Below are positions 1-6,682 of a stretch of 11,604 nucleotides of DNA, one piece after another. Origin of the DNA: Anaerolineae bacterium (lineage in GTDB: Bacteria > Chloroflexota > Anaerolineae > B4-G1 > DUEL01). The notes under the pieces were generated by a model. It saw nothing but the letters and a program-made list of their open reading frames with translations. It was not told the DNA's origin and searched no databases. Position 1 is the first letter of the stretch. Each line of letters opens with the position of its first letter. The translations under genes were made by a program, and so were the position numbers. The DNA lies in NCBI GenBank assembly GCA_029932895.1, contig JAOZPF010000048.1, positions 1 to 11,604 of the forward strand, given 5' to 3'.

Positions 1-1607
1 TTGAGCTTGGGGCCGATGACAATGACCGAGCGACCTGAATAGTCCACCCGCTTGCCCAGCAGGTTGCGGCGGAACCGTCCTTTCTTGCCCTTGAGCATAT
101 CGCTCAGCGATTTGAGTTGGCGGCGGCCGCGACGGGAGAGGGCCTTGCCGCGTTGGCTATTGTCGATGAGGCTGTCGACTGCCTCCTGGAGCATTCGCTT
201 TTCGTTGCGGATGATCACATCGGGTGCCCCCAGCTCCACCAGTCGCTTGAGCCTGTTGTTGCGGTTGATCACCCGCCGGTAGAGGTCGTTCAGGTCGGAG
301 GTGGCGAATCGCCCGCCGTCCAGTTGGACCATGGGCCGCAGGTCGGGCGGGATGACGGGCAGGACGGTGAGGATCATCCACTCGGGACGGTTCCCGCTCT
401 TGCGCAGCGCCTCCACCACCCGCAGCCGCCGGATGGCTTTCTTCCTCCGCTGCTTGGAGCGATCGTGACGGACCTGGTGCCACAGCTCCTCCAGCAGCTT
501 GTCCAGGTCCATTCTGCGCAGGATATCGTAGAGAGCCTCGGCCCCCATCCCGGATCGGAATACCTGCCCCCACTTGCTCTTGAGTTCGCGCAGACGAGGC
601 TCGGTGAGGAACTGCATCTGGGCTAGGCTCAACAGCTCCTCGCGGTCGTCGTCGTAGAGGGTCTGCTGTTTCTTCAGGTCCTGGGCGAGTTGTTCGTTGA
701 TGCGGGCGATCTCGTCATTGGTGGCTTCCTCCCAGTGCTGAAGGTCGGCCTGGAGCGGAGCTAGTTGCTCCTCCTCCTCGGCCCGCGACCGATTCTTGAG
801 CCGTTCCAGTTCTTCTTGCACGACCTGGCTGAGCAGAGTTAGATGTTCGCGACCAATGGTCTCGCCCTTTTCCACGATCACAGTGCCGGTCGGTTTGAGG
901 ACCACGGGAGCGCGAGTTCCCGCACCCTGACGTTTTTCCAACCTGTCCTGGAGGCGCTTGACCTCCTTCATCAGGGTCTCGGTTTCGGCGGTCAGTTGTT
1001 CCTCGATGCGACCGCGTACCGCCTCCATCTCTTGCTGGATGTGCTCTTGTTCTTCAGAGAGGCGTGCCTTTAGAGCAGTGATGGCTTCGAGAGCGACGTC
1101 CTCGACCTCCTGCTTGCGCTGTTCGTACTCTTCTTGGAGCCGCTTGAGCGCTTTTTGACGGGCGTCCTCATCTACCGATGTGATGACGTACTGGGCAAAG
1201 TAGAGGACTCGGTCCAGTTGTCGGCGGGGAATGTCGAGGAGGATGCCCAGGAAGCTGGGCGTGCGGCGGGTGTACCAAATGTGGGCCACGGGCGCAGCCA
1301 GGTCAATGTGACCCATCCGCTCTCGCCGCACGGAGGCGCGGGTTACCTCAACGCCGCACTTGTCGCAGATGATACCGCGGTAGCGCACGTTTTTGTACTT
1401 GCCGCAGTAGCATTGCCAGTCCTTGGTCGGACCAAAAATCGCCTCGCAGAAAAGGCCATCCTTCTCGGGGCGAAGGCGGCGGTAGTTGATTGTCTCTGGC
1501 TTGGTGACTTCTCCGTACGACCAGGCGTGTATCTGTTCGGGCGAGGCGAGACTGATGCGCAGGGAGACAAAATTCTGGAACTCGGCCGAATCGTCCGAAT
1601 AATTCAT
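1..1607 (-). CDS. rpoC: DNA-directed RNA polymerase subunit beta' (N-terminal part, cut by window edge)
   Basis: This is the largest catalytic subunit of RNA polymerase. The frame opens at ATG 1607-1605 on the minus strand and runs off the left edge after 535 codons without a stop. The start is supported by a GGGAGGAG ribosome site (1610-1617). The protein opens with the beta' signature (SLASPEQI, WSYGEVTKPETINYR, EKDGLFCEAIFGPTKDW). The N-terminal zinc ribbon follows, with ligands Cys66, Cys68, Cys81 and Cys84 (CYC then CDKC). Near the cut edge lies the conserved GKRVDYSGRSVIVIGP segment. The active-site NADFDGD motif would lie beyond the window. Residues about 148-330 are a long Glu/Gln/Arg/Lys-rich coiled-coil insertion absent from the E. 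coli protein. The upstream neighbour is a divergent phosphodiesterase, not rpoB. Identity is certain; the true length cannot be seen. Confidence 0.98.
   Translation of the reverse strand, partial: MNYSDDSAEFQNFVSLRISLASPEQIHAWSYGEVTKPETINYRRLRPEKDGLFCEAIFGPTKDWQCYCGKYKNVRYRGIICDKCGVEVTRASVRRERMGHIDLAAPVAHIWYTRRTPSFLGILLDIPRRQLDRVLYFAQYVITSVDEDARQKALKRLQEEYEQRKQEVEDVALEAITALKARLSEEQEHIQQEMEAVRGRIEEQLTAETETLMKEVKRLQDRLEKRQGAGTRAPVVLKPTGTVIVEKGETIGREHLTLLSQVVQEELERLKNRSRAEEEEQLAPLQADLQHWEEATNDEIARINEQLAQDLKKQQTLYDDDREELLSLAQMQFLTEPRLRELKSKWGQVFRSGMGAEALYDILRRMDLDKLLEELWHQVRHDRSKQRRKKAIRRLRVVEALRKSGNRPEWMILTVLPVIPPDLRPMVQLDGGRFATSDLNDLYRRVINRNNRLKRLVELGAPDVIIRNEKRMLQEAVDSLIDNSQRGKALSRRGRRQLKSLSDMLKGKKGRFRRNLLGKRVDYSGRSVIVIGPKL
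618..1166 (-). other. Lineage-specific coiled-coil insertion within RpoC
   Basis: Codons about 148-330 of rpoC lie between the YFAQYV segment, which aligns with E. coli YFESYV, and the conserved GMGAEAL segment. E. coli has only about 50 residues in this interval. Here there are over 200, mostly long charged helices. In the middle, around residues 233-255, is a short Gly/Val-rich stretch (GTVIVEKGETI) that looks like a beta strand-turn unit. Thermus beta' is known to carry a non-conserved domain with beta-barrel-like modules in this general region. This insertion is shorter and mainly helical. The boundaries are my estimate from reading the protein. Confidence 0.75.
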
Positions 1608-1711
1608 GTACTCCTCCCTGTTCCGGCGGCACGGGAACAGCAAAACAAAGCGCCCGAGCTATCTTCTCAGCGCTTCCAGTTCGAAATTTCACTCTGCTTC
1701 ATTAGAAGCAG
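1608..1711 (-). promoter_or_regulatory. rpoC leader with several inverted repeats
   Basis: The predicted rpoC transcript starts near 1706, which leaves a leader of about 100 nt. Three inverted repeats lie in and at the edge of it. CTGCTTC/GAAGCAG (1694-1700 and 1705-1711, loop 4) straddles the transcription start and could be an operator rather than an RNA hairpin. AAGCGC/GCGCTT (1648-1653 and 1670-1675) has a 16-nt loop. CTGTTCC/GGAACAG (1618-1624 and 1634-1640) has a 9-nt loop and directly abuts the ribosome site at 1610-1617. The repeats are plain in the sequence. A regulatory role is inference. Confidence 0.4.
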
Positions 1712-1712
1712 T

Positions 1713-1741
1713 ATTATAAAGGTCTCTCTTCATTTTGTCAA
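1713..1741 (-). promoter_or_regulatory. rpoC promoter, consensus sigma70/SigA type
   Basis: On the minus strand there is a perfect -35 TTGACA (1741-1736), a spacer of exactly 17 bp, and a perfect -10 TATAAT (1718-1713). Transcription would start near 1706. Both hexamers match the housekeeping consensus at all positions, which suits a strongly expressed core gene. Confidence 0.75.
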
Positions 1742-1762
1742 GTTGAACGGACCTGCTATACT
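1735..1762 (+). promoter_or_regulatory. Promoter of the phosphodiesterase gene, divergent from the rpoC promoter
   Basis: There is a -35 TTGTCA (1735-1740), a 16-bp spacer and a -10 TATACT (1757-1762). Each hexamer matches the consensus at five of six positions. The predicted start near 1769 gives a leader of about 20 nt before ATG 1791. The -35 overlaps the rpoC -35 (1736-1741) almost completely on the opposite strand, so the two promoters cannot easily be occupied at once. Confidence 0.55.
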
Positions 1763-1790
1763 ACCTCCGTTCGACAATGGGGGGTGTTTG

Positions 1791-3509
1791 ATGTCTACTT
1801 GGGGGATGCGCCGTACTGTTGACCTCTTGCGCGAGGTGATGCGGCTATACTACCGCCGCAAATACGGCACGCTGGCCCGTCGCCTGGGGCGGCCGGGTCT
1901 GGCGTCTGGCGGGCGACGCGGTTTCATCATTGTCCAAATCGACGGCCTGTCCTACGGCCACCTGCTGGAGGCGATGGCGGCTGGCCACCTCCCCTACCTG
2001 TCCAAGCTGGTGAACGGGGGAACGCTCCGTCTGGCCCCCTGGCTCTGCGGCCTGCCGAGCACTACCCCTGCTGTCCAGGCGGCGATAATGTTTGGCAGCC
2101 GTGGTGAGGTACCTGGTTTCCGTTGGTACGAGAAGGAGCGGGGCCTGGCCGTCGTTGCCAAGCGACCAGGTCAGATGCAGGCCCTCCAGGCTCGGCTGAG
2201 TGAGGGTGGGGGGGGAATCCTGGTCGGCGGCTCTAGCTATGTCAACATGTTCGACGGGGATGCCGAACTGGCCCTGTTCACCCTCTCCGCCCTGCACCCT
2301 CATCGTTTCTTCGAGTCGGTGCGTGGAGCGGGACTGTTCTTGCTCTTTCTACTCAGCCCACTGCGGATACTGCGGGTTCTTGGCCTCTCGGTACAGGGAT
2401 ACATCCGGGCGTTGGGTTGGCGGCTCGCCGCCGTCGTTCGCCGCAGTGTGATCAAGCCCTACGATCTTTTGTCGCCGGCGATGACGGCGGTTGTCAATGC
2501 GCTCTTTACCGAGGTGCAGACCTTTGGCGTGCTCTTGGATATCTACCGCCGCGTTCCGGCTATCTATACCAATTACAATACCTATGACGAGACGGCACAC
2601 CATATCGGCCCTACGCGTCGCGCAGCGTTTGCCGTCCTACGCGATATCGACCGGCGCATTCGGCAAATCGACCGTATGCGGCGGAGGTACAGGGGCCGAT
2701 TGTATGATCTCTATGTGCTCTCCGACCACGGCAACGCGCCAGCGGTCCCTTTTTCGTGGAAGGTGGGGATGAGCCTGGGTCAGTTCATCGCCGCTCAACT
2801 GGAGGAGCCTCTCTCACTCGATGAGGTCTTTGGCCGCCCGGAGTACGCGCTGACCAAGGCCCATTACCTGTTGGATGAGATGCGCGATCTGGAAGCGCGT
2901 CTCCCGCCAGCGGTCTGCAAGGCGCTGCGAGCAGTGCGGCGTTACGTTGATCGCCGCGTGCCACCCGACCCTGAGGCGGAGGTGTACGACCTGGAGCGGC
3001 GGGAGGACGTCGTGGTGCGGGCCTCGGGATCGCTGGCCCACGTCTATTTCAACGTCACCTCGCGTGCCATCGACCTGATTGAGGTGGGGCTGCTCTATCC
3101 CCGCTTGCTCGATCGCCTGATAGCTGCAGAGACGATCGGCCTGGTGGTCGGACGGGCGGGGGAGCGGACGGTAGCGCTGGGCACTGGTGGAGGCAGCGCG
3201 GTGATCACGGCGGACGAGGTAGTGATCGATCCCCCTGATCCTCTGAGTGCCTATGGGGACTCGGACTGGGTCGCGCGTCAGTTGCACCAGCTTGCCGCCT
3301 TTCCCCATTCTGGCGATCTGATCCTGCTGGGCGCCTGTCCCCCCGACGGGCGGGTGGTGACGTTCGAGGAGCAGGTGGCGACTCACGGCGGGCTGGGTGG
3401 GGGACAGGAGCAGGCTTTCATCGCCTATCCGCCGGCGGCAGCGCTGGACACGGTCGTGGCTCCTCAGGACCTGTATCGCTTTTTCCGCGAACGGTACGGG
3501 GAGCGCTGA
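1791..3509 (+). CDS. Alkaline-phosphatase-superfamily protein (type I phosphodiesterase/nucleotide pyrophosphatase-like)
   Basis: This is a 572-residue predicted metal-dependent phosphodiesterase or phosphatase. The two-metal superfamily ligands can be read in order: Asp51 (VQIDGLS), a catalytic Thr at 91-92 (GLPSTTPAVQAAIM), Asp266 and His270 (NTYDETAHHIGP), Asp312-His313 (LSDHGN) and a C-terminal His532 (THGGLGGGQEQAF). The site therefore looks complete. A hydrophobic stretch at about residues 180-205 lies in the insertion between Thr91/92 and Asp266 and could touch the membrane, but no signal peptide is visible. The substrate is unknown. ATG 1791 is preferred because a GGGGGG run lies just upstream and a promoter ends at 1762. 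The frame stays open upstream to about 1134, but that part is antisense to rpoC. I am confident of the fold and not of the substrate. Confidence 0.9.
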   Translation: MSTWGMRRTVDLLREVMRLYYRRKYGTLARRLGRPGLASGGRRGFIIVQIDGLSYGHLLEAMAAGHLPYLSKLVNGGTLRLAPWLCGLPSTTPAVQAAIMFGSRGEVPGFRWYEKERGLAVVAKRPGQMQALQARLSEGGGGILVGGSSYVNMFDGDAELALFTLSALHPHRFFESVRGAGLFLLFLLSPLRILRVLGLSVQGYIRALGWRLAAVVRRSVIKPYDLLSPAMTAVVNALFTEVQTFGVLLDIYRRVPAIYTNYNTYDETAHHIGPTRRAAFAVLRDIDRRIRQIDRMRRRYRGRLYDLYVLSDHGNAPAVPFSWKVGMSLGQFIAAQLEEPLSLDEVFGRPEYALTKAHYLLDEMRDLEARLPPAVCKALRAVRRYVDRRVPPDPEAEVYDLERREDVVVRASGSLAHVYFNVTSRAIDLIEVGLLYPRLLDRLIAAETIGLVVGRAGERTVALGTGGGSAVITADEVVIDPPDPLSAYGDSDWVARQLHQLAAFPHSGDLILLGACPPDGRVVTFEEQVATHGGLGGGQEQAFIAYPPAAALDTVVAPQDLYRFFRERYGER

Positions 3510-3632
3510 AGCTGCTCCACGTTAGACTGATAGGGTGGTGTTCAGGGGCACTGGCTTACCGCAGAACCGCAGGGGCATCGGGTGCGGTGAGCAAGTACGG
3601 TCACGGTTTCCCTTCCCCGAAGCCCGTGGCTG

Positions 3633-3641
3633 TGTTATAAT
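3633..3641 (+). promoter_or_regulatory. Extended -10 promoter for the histidine kinase gene
   Basis: TGTTATAAT is an extended -10 element, TG-N-TATAAT, with a perfect hexamer at 3636-3641. The -35 region 17 bp upstream (TTCCCC, 3613-3618) is weak, as is usual for extended -10 promoters. Transcription would start near 3648. A short inverted repeat, CACGG/CCGTG (3602-3606 and 3624-3628), flanks the -35 area; its meaning is unknown. The hexamer overlaps ATG 3640, which affects the choice of start codon for the gene. Confidence 0.45.
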
Positions 3642-5232
3642 GCTTCCCACTGGGGGAAAAGCCGGATTGTTGACCAGTTACTGGATTCGTCAGCGAGAGT
3701 ACCTGCTCGAGATCAGCCGTGCGCTGACAGCGCAACTTGACCTGGATACCGTCCTGGAAAAGATCCTTCAGGCGGCTACCGAGATTCTGGGAGGGCAGGC
3801 CGCTCTGATCGCCCTGCGCCAGCCAGGGGGCGGGTTTGCTGTCCACGCGGCCCGCGGGCTACCTATACGCCTCGCCGGGTATTTCTCCACCCTTCTGGTC
3901 GATATCCCTGAGCAGGCTGGTCACGCCGATTTCCATATCCCCGGCCTGGCGATCAAGCTGCAAGATGTCGCCCTGGCGACGGGGCTCCCGTTCAACCAGG
4001 TGATCGCGCTGCCAATGTTGACCGGGAGGGACCTGATCGGCGTCCTGTACGTCTTTCGCGCCCACGGCGGCAGCTTTACCCTGGACGACCGCCAGGTCCT
4101 ATCCAGCTTTGCCGACCAGGCTGCCATTGCTGTTCAGAATGCCCAGCTATACCAGCGGCTGGCGCAGGAGAAGCGGCGGCTGGACGCCATCCTCGAACAC
4201 AGCGCCGACGGTGTGATGATTATGGATTCGGGGCAGCGGGTCACGGTCTTTAACCTGGCCCTCTCCAAGCTGACCGGGTGGTCGGCTGGCGAGGCCATCG
4301 GTCACCATCACGATGAGATCGTCGTCTGGGAGCGGCTGGAGACGGACCTGGACCTGAAAAAGGCCGTGGCTGGGGGATGGCCCTTGGCGCGGGAAAGGGG
4401 AGGGCACTCCTTGTACGTGGAGGGCGACCTCAGGCGGCGCAATGGCACCACTGTCAGCGTTGGCATCACTTATGCTCCGCTGTTGGACCGGGAGGGGCGG
4501 CTGGTCAACATCATCGCCAACGTGCGCGATATCACCCGCTTCCGCGAAGCGGACCGGCTCAAGTCCACCTTCGTCTCCATCGTCTCGCACGAGCTCAAGA
4601 CGCCGGTGGCGACGATCCTGGGCTATGCCGAAACCTTGGCCCGCCCCGATGCCAGGTGGGATATGACGACGGCGCGGGAGATGGCGGTGACGATCAAGGA
4701 GGAGGCGCAGCGGCTCGACCGCCTGATCACCGACCTGCTGGATGTCTCCCGCCTGCAGGCTGGCGCGCTGCCGCTGACGATGGAGGACGTGGCGCTGGAT
4801 GCGCTGGCCTCCAGGGTCGCCCAACGCTTTCAGGTCCAGACCGACCGGCACGAGATTCTGGTTCGTTTTCCGGATGACTTTCCCGCGGTGCGGGGCGACG
4901 CGATGCGCCTGGAGCAGGTGTTGAACAACCTGGTCTCGAACGGCATCAAGTACTCTCCACAGGGAGGCAAGATTTTCATCGAGGGGCAATCCCGGCCGGA
5001 CGGGGTGGTGGTCACGGTGACCGACGAGGGCATCGGCATTCCCACTACCGAGCAGGGTCGTATTTTCGATGCCTTCTATCGGGTCGATGACAGCTCGACC
5101 CGCTCGACGGGCGGGGCCGGTCTGGGCCTCTTTCTGGCCCGGGCCATCATCGAGGCCCACGGGGGAGAGATGTGGGTGGAGAGCGAGCCGGGAAAAGGCT
5201 CTGCTTTCTCCTTCGCCCTTCCGTACGGATAA
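3640..5232 (+). CDS. Soluble GAF-PAS sensor histidine kinase
   Basis: This predicted cytosolic two-component kinase has 530 residues if ATG 3640 is used. The order is a GAF domain (about residues 26-169), a PAS domain (about 180-303, from AILEHSADGVMIMD to NVRDITRFREAD), a HisKA dimerisation domain with phospho-acceptor His317 (SIVSHELKTPVATI), and a HATPase domain. The HATPase domain has N box NNLVSNGIKYSP (429-440), G1 DEGIGIP (from 462), F box FDAFYRVDD and G2 GGAGLGLF (491-498). All catalytic boxes are intact. There are no membrane helices, so the ligand should be internal or redox/gas-like; which one cannot be read. The start is uncertain. ATG 3640 lies inside the TATAAT element. TTG 3667 or 3670, preceded by GGGGGA (3652-3657), fits that promoter better. 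GTG 3535 would extend it further. No response regulator gene is adjacent. Confidence 0.93.
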   Translation: MLPTGGKAGLLTSYWIRQREYLLEISRALTAQLDLDTVLEKILQAATEILGGQAALIALRQPGGGFAVHAARGLPIRLAGYFSTLLVDIPEQAGHADFHIPGLAIKLQDVALATGLPFNQVIALPMLTGRDLIGVLYVFRAHGGSFTLDDRQVLSSFADQAAIAVQNAQLYQRLAQEKRRLDAILEHSADGVMIMDSGQRVTVFNLALSKLTGWSAGEAIGHHHDEIVVWERLETDLDLKKAVAGGWPLARERGGHSLYVEGDLRRRNGTTVSVGITYAPLLDREGRLVNIIANVRDITRFREADRLKSTFVSIVSHELKTPVATILGYAETLARPDARWDMTTAREMAVTIKEEAQRLDRLITDLLDVSRLQAGALPLTMEDVALDALASRVAQRFQVQTDRHEILVRFPDDFPAVRGDAMRLEQVLNNLVSNGIKYSPQGGKIFIEGQSRPDGVVVTVTDEGIGIPTTEQGRIFDAFYRVDDSSTRSTGGAGLGLFLARAIIEAHGGEMWVESEPGKGSAFSFALPYG

Positions 5233-5296
5233 TGTGTGCGGCGTGTTCTCGCGGTAAATTAGAATTGTGACCGTGAATTAACGAAAGGATATTCCC

Positions 5297-6679
5297 ATGG
5301 CTTTGACGATGGCGAGGCTTACCTGTATGAACTGTGGGCAGCCCTTTACGGCGGCTGTCGAACAGGTGTTGGATGTGGAACTGGACCCGTCAGCCAAGAG
5401 CAGGCTTTTGATGGGCCAGCTCAACACGGCGGTTTGTCCTCATTGTGGTGCTGCGGGCACGCTCAACCTGCCCTTTATCTACCACGACCCCTCCAAGGAG
5501 CTGGCGTTGGTCTATATGCCGATGGAGGCGGGGCGGACCGATATGGAGCGGCAAAAGCTCATCGGCTCTCTCACCAGGATGGTGATGAATCAGATGCCGC
5601 CGGAGCAGCGGCGCGCTCACCTGCTCAATCCCCAGGTCTTTCTTTCCTATGACAACTTGGTCAATCGCGTGCTGGAGGCGGACGGCATCACTGCGGAGAT
5701 GATCGAGGCGCAAAATGCCAAGGTCGACCTGCTGCGCAAGCTGTGGGAGACTTCGGATGTCGAGGAGCGCAAGGCGTTGATACGCGATAACGAGGAGATG
5801 CTGGATCAAGAGTTCTTTGATCTCCTCTATGTCAATCAGGCCCAGGCGGCGGCGGCGGGCCGTCAGGACCTGGTGGATGGGATGACCACGCTGCGGCAGA
5901 TGCTCCTGGAATCGACGCCTGTGGGACGCCGGATTGCCAAACAGGATGAGGTGCTCAAAGCATTCCAGGAGGAGCAAACGCGGGAAAAGTTGATCGCGCT
6001 GCTGGTCGACAGTGATGACGAGAGCACGCGGGTGGCGCTGATGGCTGTGGGCCAGCCGCTGATGGACTATCGTTTCTTCCAGCTTCTCACGCAGCGCATC
6101 GAGGCGACTGAGGATAAGAAAGAACGCCAGCGATTGGAGGCCCTGCGCCAGGAGGTGCTCGACGTCCGGGATGGCATCCAGGCGCAGATCCATGACGCGC
6201 TCGACAAGCGGGTTGATCTGTTGCGGGACCTGCTTCTCTCCGAGAAGCCCGAGTTGTTGCTGCGCCGCCATCTGGGCGAGATCGACGAGCTGTTCTTCAG
6301 CGTGTTGCAGGCGCAGATCGAGCAGGCTGAAAAGGCGCAGGACGCCGAGACAAGCTCCCGCCTGCAGGAGATCGTGCAGATGCTGCAGAACGTTGCCCAA
6401 GAACAAGCGCCGCCCGAGCTACGTCTGTTGATGCAGGTGCTGGAGGCAGAGGACCTCGACAAGGCGCGGGAGGCTCTGGAGGCTGGCAAAGAGTTGGTGA
6501 ACCTGTCCTTTGTGCGCATGTTGGAGCAGGTAGAGCAGGATATGAAGCAGGAAGGTGGGGCGGCGGCTGAACGCGCCGCAGCGATCCTGGATATGGCCCG
6601 CTCGATGGTGGGGGCCGGGCAGCCACCGCAGCCGGAGACTCCCCCGCCTGGCGGCGGGCTAGAGATCGCCAGACGGTAG
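5297..6679 (+). CDS. CpXC zinc-ribbon protein with repeated helical modules
   Basis: This is a 460-residue protein of unknown function. The N-terminus (about residues 8-80) is a CpXC-type zinc-binding domain with paired cysteines CMNC (10-13) and CPHC (47-50). The rest is almost entirely charged alpha helix. I read four diverged copies of a module of about 60 residues at roughly 142-203, 229-288, 305-363 and 375-433. Their shared plan is LL..L, then an acidic patch, then FF or LSF followed by a long helix ending in a hydrophobic [VM]L. The tail is Pro/Gly-rich. No signal peptide or membrane helix is visible, so it should be cytosolic. ATG 5297 has an AAAGGAT ribosome site (5284-5290). It lies 64 bases after the histidine kinase stop on the same strand and may be co-transcribed with it. 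Its stop is 3 bases from that of the convergent FHA gene. A scaffold or adaptor role is only a guess. Confidence 0.9.
   Translation: MALTMARLTCMNCGQPFTAAVEQVLDVELDPSAKSRLLMGQLNTAVCPHCGAAGTLNLPFIYHDPSKELALVYMPMEAGRTDMERQKLIGSLTRMVMNQMPPEQRRAHLLNPQVFLSYDNLVNRVLEADGITAEMIEAQNAKVDLLRKLWETSDVEERKALIRDNEEMLDQEFFDLLYVNQAQAAAAGRQDLVDGMTTLRQMLLESTPVGRRIAKQDEVLKAFQEEQTREKLIALLVDSDDESTRVALMAVGQPLMDYRFFQLLTQRIEATEDKKERQRLEALRQEVLDVRDGIQAQIHDALDKRVDLLRDLLLSEKPELLLRRHLGEIDELFFSVLQAQIEQAEKAQDAETSSRLQEIVQMLQNVAQEQAPPELRLLMQVLEAEDLDKAREALEAGKELVNLSFVRMLEQVEQDMKQEGGAAAERAAAILDMARSMVGAGQPPQPETPPPGGGLEIARR
5720..6595 (+). repeat. Four diverged protein-level repeats inside the CpXC protein
   Basis: Protein residues about 142-433 contain four similar helical units. 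Anchors in order are VDLLRKLWETSD...QEFFDLL, EKLIALLVDSD...YRFFQLL, VDLLRDLLLSEKPE...ELFFSVL and LRLLMQVLEAED...NLSFVRML. Successive units begin about 87, 76 and 70 residues apart. The similarity is at protein level, with no obvious DNA identity, so the duplications are old. They resemble the helical stretches that precede TPR or CHAT regions in some cyanobacterial and Chloroflexota proteins. That comparison is from memory and unchecked. Confidence 0.55.
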
Positions 6680-6682
6680 CTC

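Noticed and set aside
11..20. Lipobox at Cys20 of the GH3-like protein
   Set aside because: The residue before the Cys is Gln, which lipoprotein signal peptidase does not accept. An ordinary signal peptide with AQA cleavage fits better. The site is near 11186-11190; the coordinates given here are placeholders.
1134..1790. Open frame continuing upstream of the phosphodiesterase start
   Set aside because: It is antisense to the start of rpoC and to its promoter and leader. The phosphodiesterase has its own promoter and purine-rich ribosome site just before ATG 1791.
3558..3588. Inverted repeat ACCGCA/TGCGGT after the phosphodiesterase gene as a terminator
   Set aside because: The loop is 11-19 nt, the stem is short and no U tract follows.
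4147..5160. Long open frame on the minus strand inside the histidine kinase gene
   Set aside because: The plus-strand kinase has every catalytic box intact. The antisense frame has no recognisable domain and reflects GC-rich codon bias.
5390..6406. Long minus-strand frame opposite the CpXC gene
   Set aside because: It has no domain or ribosome site, and the plus-strand frame has a clear zinc ribbon and ribosome site.
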